From Dyella choica (lineage in GTDB: Bacteria; Pseudomonadota; Gammaproteobacteria; Xanthomonadales; Rhodanobacteraceae): 64,000 nt of DNA. This document shows positions 60,837 to 64,000 of this stretch, piece after piece. The translations under genes were made by a program, and so were the position numbers. Where the stretch lies: contig NZ_RYYV01000009.1 in assembly GCF_003977665.1 (NCBI RefSeq), positions 1 to 64,000 of the forward strand, given 5' to 3'. Below the pieces are notes generated by a model. The model did no database searches. It was not told the DNA's origin and was given only the letters and a program-made list of their open reading frames with translations. How positions within the stretch are numbered: position 1 is the first letter of the stretch; each line of letters begins with the position of its first letter.

Positions 60837-61165
60837 ACGAGCACCGCCGAACGCCGCGCAAACGGCCCAAATATGCCGTCACGGTGACCGACGCGATCAC
60901 CGGCCAGCCGCTCGGCCACCTGGGCAACCTCTCCAGCAACGGCATGCTGCTGATCAGCCAGCACGCGCCGCGCGCCGAAGCCATCTACCAGGTCAGCCTG
61001 CCCTTACCTGCGCACGACGGCGGCATGCCGATCATCGAGGTCGGCATCCAGGAGCAATGGCACGAGCCCGCCGCCACGCCTGGGCAGATATGGTCCGGCT
61101 ATCGGATCATTGCCATTGGCAACAATGACGCAATGCACCTGGAGCGCTGGCTGCAGAACGGCTGA
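60833..61165 (+). CDS. PilZ-domain protein (candidate cyclic-di-GMP receptor)
   Basis: 110-residue single PilZ domain. The two c-di-GMP-binding motifs are present: RxxxR in the N-terminus (RRTPRKR) and [D/N]xSxxG (NLSSNG, about residues 32-37), followed by beta strands. It therefore probably binds cyclic-di-GMP, unlike PilZ orthologues that have lost the motif. The start overlaps the DUF1631 gene by 4 nt (ATGA), indicating co-translation and probably interaction. Confidence 0.88.
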   Translation: MNEHRRTPRKRPKYAVTVTDAITGQPLGHLGNLSSNGMLLISQHAPRAEAIYQVSLPLPAHDGGMPIIEVGIQEQWHEPAATPGQIWSGYRIIAIGNNDAMHLERWLQNG

Positions 61166-61237
61166 AGACGAAAGTTGGGGATTGCACCGAACCTGCCTAC
61201 ACTCAGAAGTCTCAAGTCCAACTCGCCGAACCCAAGC

Positions 61238-62557
61238 ATGAGCCAAGCTCTAGCCCCCCTGTACGCCCAGCACATAGCCACCTTGCGTCAGCGCGCGGAT
61301 ACGGCGTTGGCGCTCGGCGGCTTCGACCATCTACTGATTGCCGCGAGTACGCCCCTCAGAAAATTTCTCGACGACCAGGATTACGCCTTTGTCGCCAACC
61401 CGCATTTCCGCCATTGGCTGCCGCTGACCGATGCGCCAGGCAGTTGGGTGGTGTACACGCCGGGCGACAAGCCGAAGCTGATTTTCGTGCAGCCGCACGA
61501 TTACTGGCACGTAGTGCCCGCGGCGCCGAGCGGCTACTGGGTGGACCAGTTCGATATCACCACCGTGCGCACGAATGCCGAAGCGGTGGCACTGCTGCCT
61601 GGCCTTAAGCGCGCGGTAATCGCGCCGGAGTGCCCGAGCATCGAAGGCGTGGAAGCCAACAACCCACCGGCCGTGGTCAATTACTTGCACTGGCATCGCA
61701 GCTACAAGACGCCGTACGAGCTTGAGTTGATGCGTGAAGCCAATCGCATCGGCGCCCGCGCGCACCGCGCCGCAGAAAAGGCCTTCCGCGCGGGCGAGAG
61801 CGAATTCGGCATCCAGATGGCCTACCTCGCCGCGGCCAGCCAGACTGAAGCGGAATTACCCTATTCGAACATCGTGTGCCTAAACGAACACGGCGCCGTG
61901 CTCCACTACACCCACTTCGATCGCACGCCACCGCAGCAGCATCGCTCTTTCCTGATCGACGCCGGCGCCAGCAAGGCCGGCTATGCCAGCGATATCACGC
62001 GTACCTACACCGCCGCCGGTCACCAGGAATTCCAGGCACTGATCGACGGCGTGGAGCGCGCCCAGCAGGATTTCGCTGCCAAGGTGCAACCTGGCCAGAG
62101 CTATCCGGAACTGCACGTCCATGCCCACCATAGGCTGGCCGAGGTGCTGCGCGAGCACGGCCTGATCCGCATGAGCGCGGAGAGCGCCGTGCAGTCGGGT
62201 GTGAGCTCCGCGTTCTTCCCGCACGGTCTTGGCCATCCCATCGGCTTGCAGGTCCATGACGTAGCCGGCTTCCAACGGGACGAAAGCGGCGGCTTCATTT
62301 CACGTCCGGAAGGTCATCCCTACTTGCGCATGACACGCGTGCTGGAGCCGGGCATGGTGGTCACCATCGAGCCGGGACTATATTTCATCGACATGCTATT
62401 GGAAGAACTGCGCGCCAAGCCCGTCGCCAGCGACATCGACTGGAACAGGGTGGAGGCGTTCCGGCCGTATGGCGGCATTCGTATCGAAGACGATGTGGCG
62501 TGCACCGATGGAGTGCCGGAGAACCTGACGCGCAATGCTTTTACGGCACTGAACTGA
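61238..62557 (+). CDS. pepQ: Xaa-Pro dipeptidase PepQ
   Basis: 439-residue M24 metallopeptidase hydrolysing Xaa-Pro dipeptides. The N-terminal domain has FVANPHFRHWLPLTDAPGSWVVYTPGDKPKLIFVQPHDYWH; the pita-bread domain carries the dinuclear metal ligands in LIDAGASKAGYASDITRTYTA (two Asp), FPHGLGHPIGLQVHD (His), TIEPGLYFID (Glu) and GGIRIEDDV (Glu). The ATG at 61238 fits E. coli PepQ length (443); the TTG at 61175 is rejected. It follows the PilZ gene by 72 nt but is functionally unrelated. Confidence 0.95.
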   Translation: MSQALAPLYAQHIATLRQRADTALALGGFDHLLIAASTPLRKFLDDQDYAFVANPHFRHWLPLTDAPGSWVVYTPGDKPKLIFVQPHDYWHVVPAAPSGYWVDQFDITTVRTNAEAVALLPGLKRAVIAPECPSIEGVEANNPPAVVNYLHWHRSYKTPYELELMREANRIGARAHRAAEKAFRAGESEFGIQMAYLAAASQTEAELPYSNIVCLNEHGAVLHYTHFDRTPPQQHRSFLIDAGASKAGYASDITRTYTAAGHQEFQALIDGVERAQQDFAAKVQPGQSYPELHVHAHHRLAEVLREHGLIRMSAESAVQSGVSSAFFPHGLGHPIGLQVHDVAGFQRDESGGFISRPEGHPYLRMTRVLEPGMVVTIEPGLYFIDMLLEELRAKPVASDIDWNRVEAFRPYGGIRIEDDVACTDGVPENLTRNAFTALN

Positions 62558-62632
62558 GCGCCCGGCGCAGGCCCGGACAGCGTCGACGACGATAGCTAGT
62601 CCGCAGGATGAATCGCCGCACCCCGAGACATC

Positions 62633-62646
62633 TTGATCCTCGTCAA
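62633..62646 (+). promoter_or_regulatory. FNR/Anr-type binding site upstream of cydP-cydA
   Basis: TTGAT CCTC GTCAA matches the FNR consensus TTGAT-N4-ATCAA at 9 of 10 positions. Its centre (62639.5) lies 41.5 bp before the predicted start (about 62681) of the -10 box at 62669, the exact class II activator position. It implies oxygen-responsive induction of cytochrome bd. Confidence 0.6.
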
Positions 62647-62668
62647 TACCCCACCAGTCAGGTGAATC

Positions 62669-62674
62669 TATAAA
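62669..62674 (+). promoter_or_regulatory. -10 hexamer of the cyd promoter
   Basis: TATAAA, predicted start near 62681, leaving an untranslated leader of about 180 nt before cydP. No clear -35 is needed with FNR at -41.5. The 302-nt gap between pepQ and cydP contains this promoter and no gene I would support. Confidence 0.5.
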
Positions 62675-62675
62675 T

Positions 62676-62701
62676 CCTCCGCATTGAAGGCCTCGCGGAG
62701 G
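62676..62701 (+). promoter_or_regulatory. Leader hairpin of the cyd transcript
   Basis: CCTCCGC (62676-62682) pairs with GCGGAGG (62695-62701), close to the predicted transcription start. The hairpin could protect the 5' end of the long leader; there is no evidence for a riboswitch. Confidence 0.3.
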
Positions 62702-62859
62702 ATAGGTCACCATGCCCAGCCATTCTGCTGGATTACACCTTGCCATGGCCAATGGATCTGGCCGCTCATTCGCACAGGTGCGGCGACGTGGCGCACGACA
62801 TCGCGCCACCAACAGGGTTATGCTGCACGTCATGTCATAGTTAGTAGGAAGCCTGCTCT

Positions 62860-63078
62860 ATGCACATGCAATCGGAGCGCATCCGATCCACTTCGTCGCA
62901 CAATCCGCTGCGTCGGCTGAGCACCGAACTCATTCTCATCGTCCTGGCCAAGCTCGCGCTGTTAGCGCTGATCGGCTGGTACCTATCCGTGCACTATCCC
63001 CGAGCGGACACCCGTCCCGCTGCGGTCGAGCGGCTCCTCGCGCCAGCTCCGCCCACCCCATCGGAAGCCAAACCATGA
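62860..63078 (+). CDS. cydP: CydP, putative small subunit of cytochrome bd oxidase
   Basis: 72-residue membrane protein. A basic lead ([23 protein letters not shown]) precedes one helix (about 24-42, [19 protein letters not shown]) and a Pro/Ala-rich periplasmic tail. Size, topology and its position directly before cydA match the small protein called CydP in pseudomonads and Xanthomonadales. It overlaps cydA by 4 nt (ATGA), indicating a fixed stoichiometry with the oxidase. Confidence 0.8.
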   Translation: MHMQSERIRSTSSHNPLRRLSTELILIVLAKLALLALIGWYLSVHYPRADTRPAAVERLLAPAPPTPSEAKP

Positions 63079-64000
63079 TGATCGATCCGGATGTCGTTAC
63101 CCTCTCTCGCCTGCAATTCGCTCTTACGGCGCTCTATCACTTCCTGTTCGTACCCCTCACGCTGGGGCTGGTGTGGATCCTGGCGATCATGGAAAGCGTG
63201 TACGTGATGACCGGCCGCGACGTCTGGAAGCGCATGGTGCAATTCTGGGGCGTGCTGTTCGGCATCAATTTCGCCATGGGGGTCGCCACCGGCGTCACCA
63301 TGGAATTTCAGTTCGGCATGAACTGGGCTTATTACTCGCACTACGTGGGCGATGTCTTCGGTACGCCGCTGGCCATCGAAGGCCTGATGGCATTCTTCCT
63401 GGAGGGCACGCTGGTAGGACTTTTTTTCATGGGCTGGAAACGCCTTTCGCGCCTGGCCCATTTGCTGGTGACCTGGTTTCTCGCCTTGGGCACCAACCTC
63501 TCGGCACTATGGATACTGATCGCCAACGCATGGATGCAAAATCCGGTAGGCGCACAATTCAATCCGCAGACGATGCGCATGGAGGTGACGTCATTCAGCG
63601 AAGTCTTGTTCAACCCGGTGGCGCAAGCGAAGTTCGTACACACCGTAAGCGCAGGCTATGTGATTGGCTCCATGTTCGTGCTGTCGATCAGCGCCTGGTA
63701 CCTGCTACGGGGGCGCAATGTCGATTTCGCGCGTCGCTCGATGACGGTTGCAGCAAGCTTCGGACTTGCCGCTGCGTTGTCGGTAGTGGTACTCGGCGAC
63801 GAATCGGGCTACGCCGTCTCCGAAAACCAGAAAATGAAGATGGCGGCGATCGAGGCGATGTGGGAAACCGAACCGCCGCCGGCTTCGTTCACCTTGTTCG
63901 GCATTCCCGACGTGCAAAACCGTACCACGCACTACGCTGTGCACATCCCCTGGGTGATGGGCCTGATCGGCACCCGTTCGGTGGACAAACCGATCTTCGG
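63075..64000 (+). CDS. cydA: Cytochrome bd ubiquinol oxidase subunit I (partial, runs off the window)
   Basis: The first 308 codons are visible, from an ATG that overlaps the cydP stop; there is no stop before 64000. [34 protein letters not shown] places heme ligand His22 (E. coli His19). [14 protein letters not shown] keeps the two glutamates of the d-heme site (E99 and E107 in E. coli), and [11 protein letters not shown] keeps the b595 heme ligand His186. The reading continues to [10 protein letters not shown], the start of the Q-loop region. CydA reduces O2 to water using quinol with high affinity. Missing downstream: Met393 region and cydB. Confidence 0.95.
   Translation, partial: MMIDPDVVTLSRLQFALTALYHFLFVPLTLGLVWILAIMESVYVMTGRDVWKRMVQFWGVLFGINFAMGVATGVTMEFQFGMNWAYYSHYVGDVFGTPLAIEGLMAFFLEGTLVGLFFMGWKRLSRLAHLLVTWFLALGTNLSALWILIANAWMQNPVGAQFNPQTMRMEVTSFSEVLFNPVAQAKFVHTVSAGYVIGSMFVLSISAWYLLRGRNVDFARRSMTVAASFGLAAALSVVVLGDESGYAVSENQKMKMAAIEAMWETEPPPASFTLFGIPDVQNRTTHYAVHIPWVMGLIGTRSVDKPIF

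Noticed and set aside
62684-62920. 78-codon frame upstream of cydP
   Set aside because: It overlaps the cydP start in another frame, and its residues show no membrane segment or motif; it lies in the predicted untranslated leader.

Overview
The window looks like a chromosomal core region of a high-GC gammaproteobacterium of the order Xanthomonadales, most likely family Rhodanobacteraceae (Dyella, Rhodanobacter or Frateuria type). This rests on gene content and order (divergent pilMNOPQ and mrcA, the yicC/gmk and rph-rdgB-hemW neighbourhood, rpoZ-spoT-ridA-recG, cydP-cydA) and protein style; no 16S gene is present to confirm it. There is no prophage, plasmid backbone, insertion-sequence transposase or CRISPR array. 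Gene density is high, and most non-coding sequence consists of palindromic repeats.

Layout. 0.2-4.2 kb (minus strand): a two-component sensor/regulator pair, rimB-rimK and tRNA-Gly(CCC). 4.4-16.3 kb (mostly plus): a FecR/DUF6600-like secreted Trp-rich protein, thiS-thiG, trmB, an SLC13-type permease, a nucleotide-sugar dehydrogenase, a small Rieske protein (minus), an AraC-MGMT repair protein, an EamA exporter and an AtoE-like permease. 16.4-21 kb (minus): a MacAB-like ABC export operon. 21.2-25.1 kb: a FAH-family hydrolase, mscL, an exported M28 peptidase, a MarR regulator and a macro-domain protein. 25.1-32.2 kb (minus): a tightly coupled moxR-DUF58-DUF4381-batA-batB/C-batD operon. 32.3-37.5 kb (minus): pilMNOPQ. 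37.8-41 kb (plus): mrcA and an unrecognised gene. 41.1-49.4 kb (minus): gltA, rpmE2, a nucleoside hydrolase, recG, ridA, spoT and rpoZ. 49.7-54.2 kb: mlaA (plus) facing mlaFEDCB (minus). 54.3-58.4 kb: gmk-yicC (minus) divergent from rph-rdgB-hemW (plus). 58.5-64 kb (plus): a DUF1631 protein with a PilZ protein, pepQ, cydP and the start of cydA, which runs off the window.

The genes form recognisable modules: envelope lipid asymmetry (Mla), type IV pilus inner-membrane platform and secretin with PBP1A, stringent response (SpoT and omega), a MoxR/VWA assembly system, and microaerobic respiration (cytochrome bd behind a well-placed FNR-type promoter).

The most unusual signals are: (1) two families of palindromic repeats whose outer ends contain TAG, which serves as the actual stop codon of six genes; (2) a MlaD protein with two tandem MCE domains instead of one; (3) a 303-bp nested palindromic element with perfect 21-bp ends; (4) a BatB-type VWA protein that has lost its metal-site motif; (5) an FNR-like site exactly 41.5 bp upstream of the predicted cyd transcription start.
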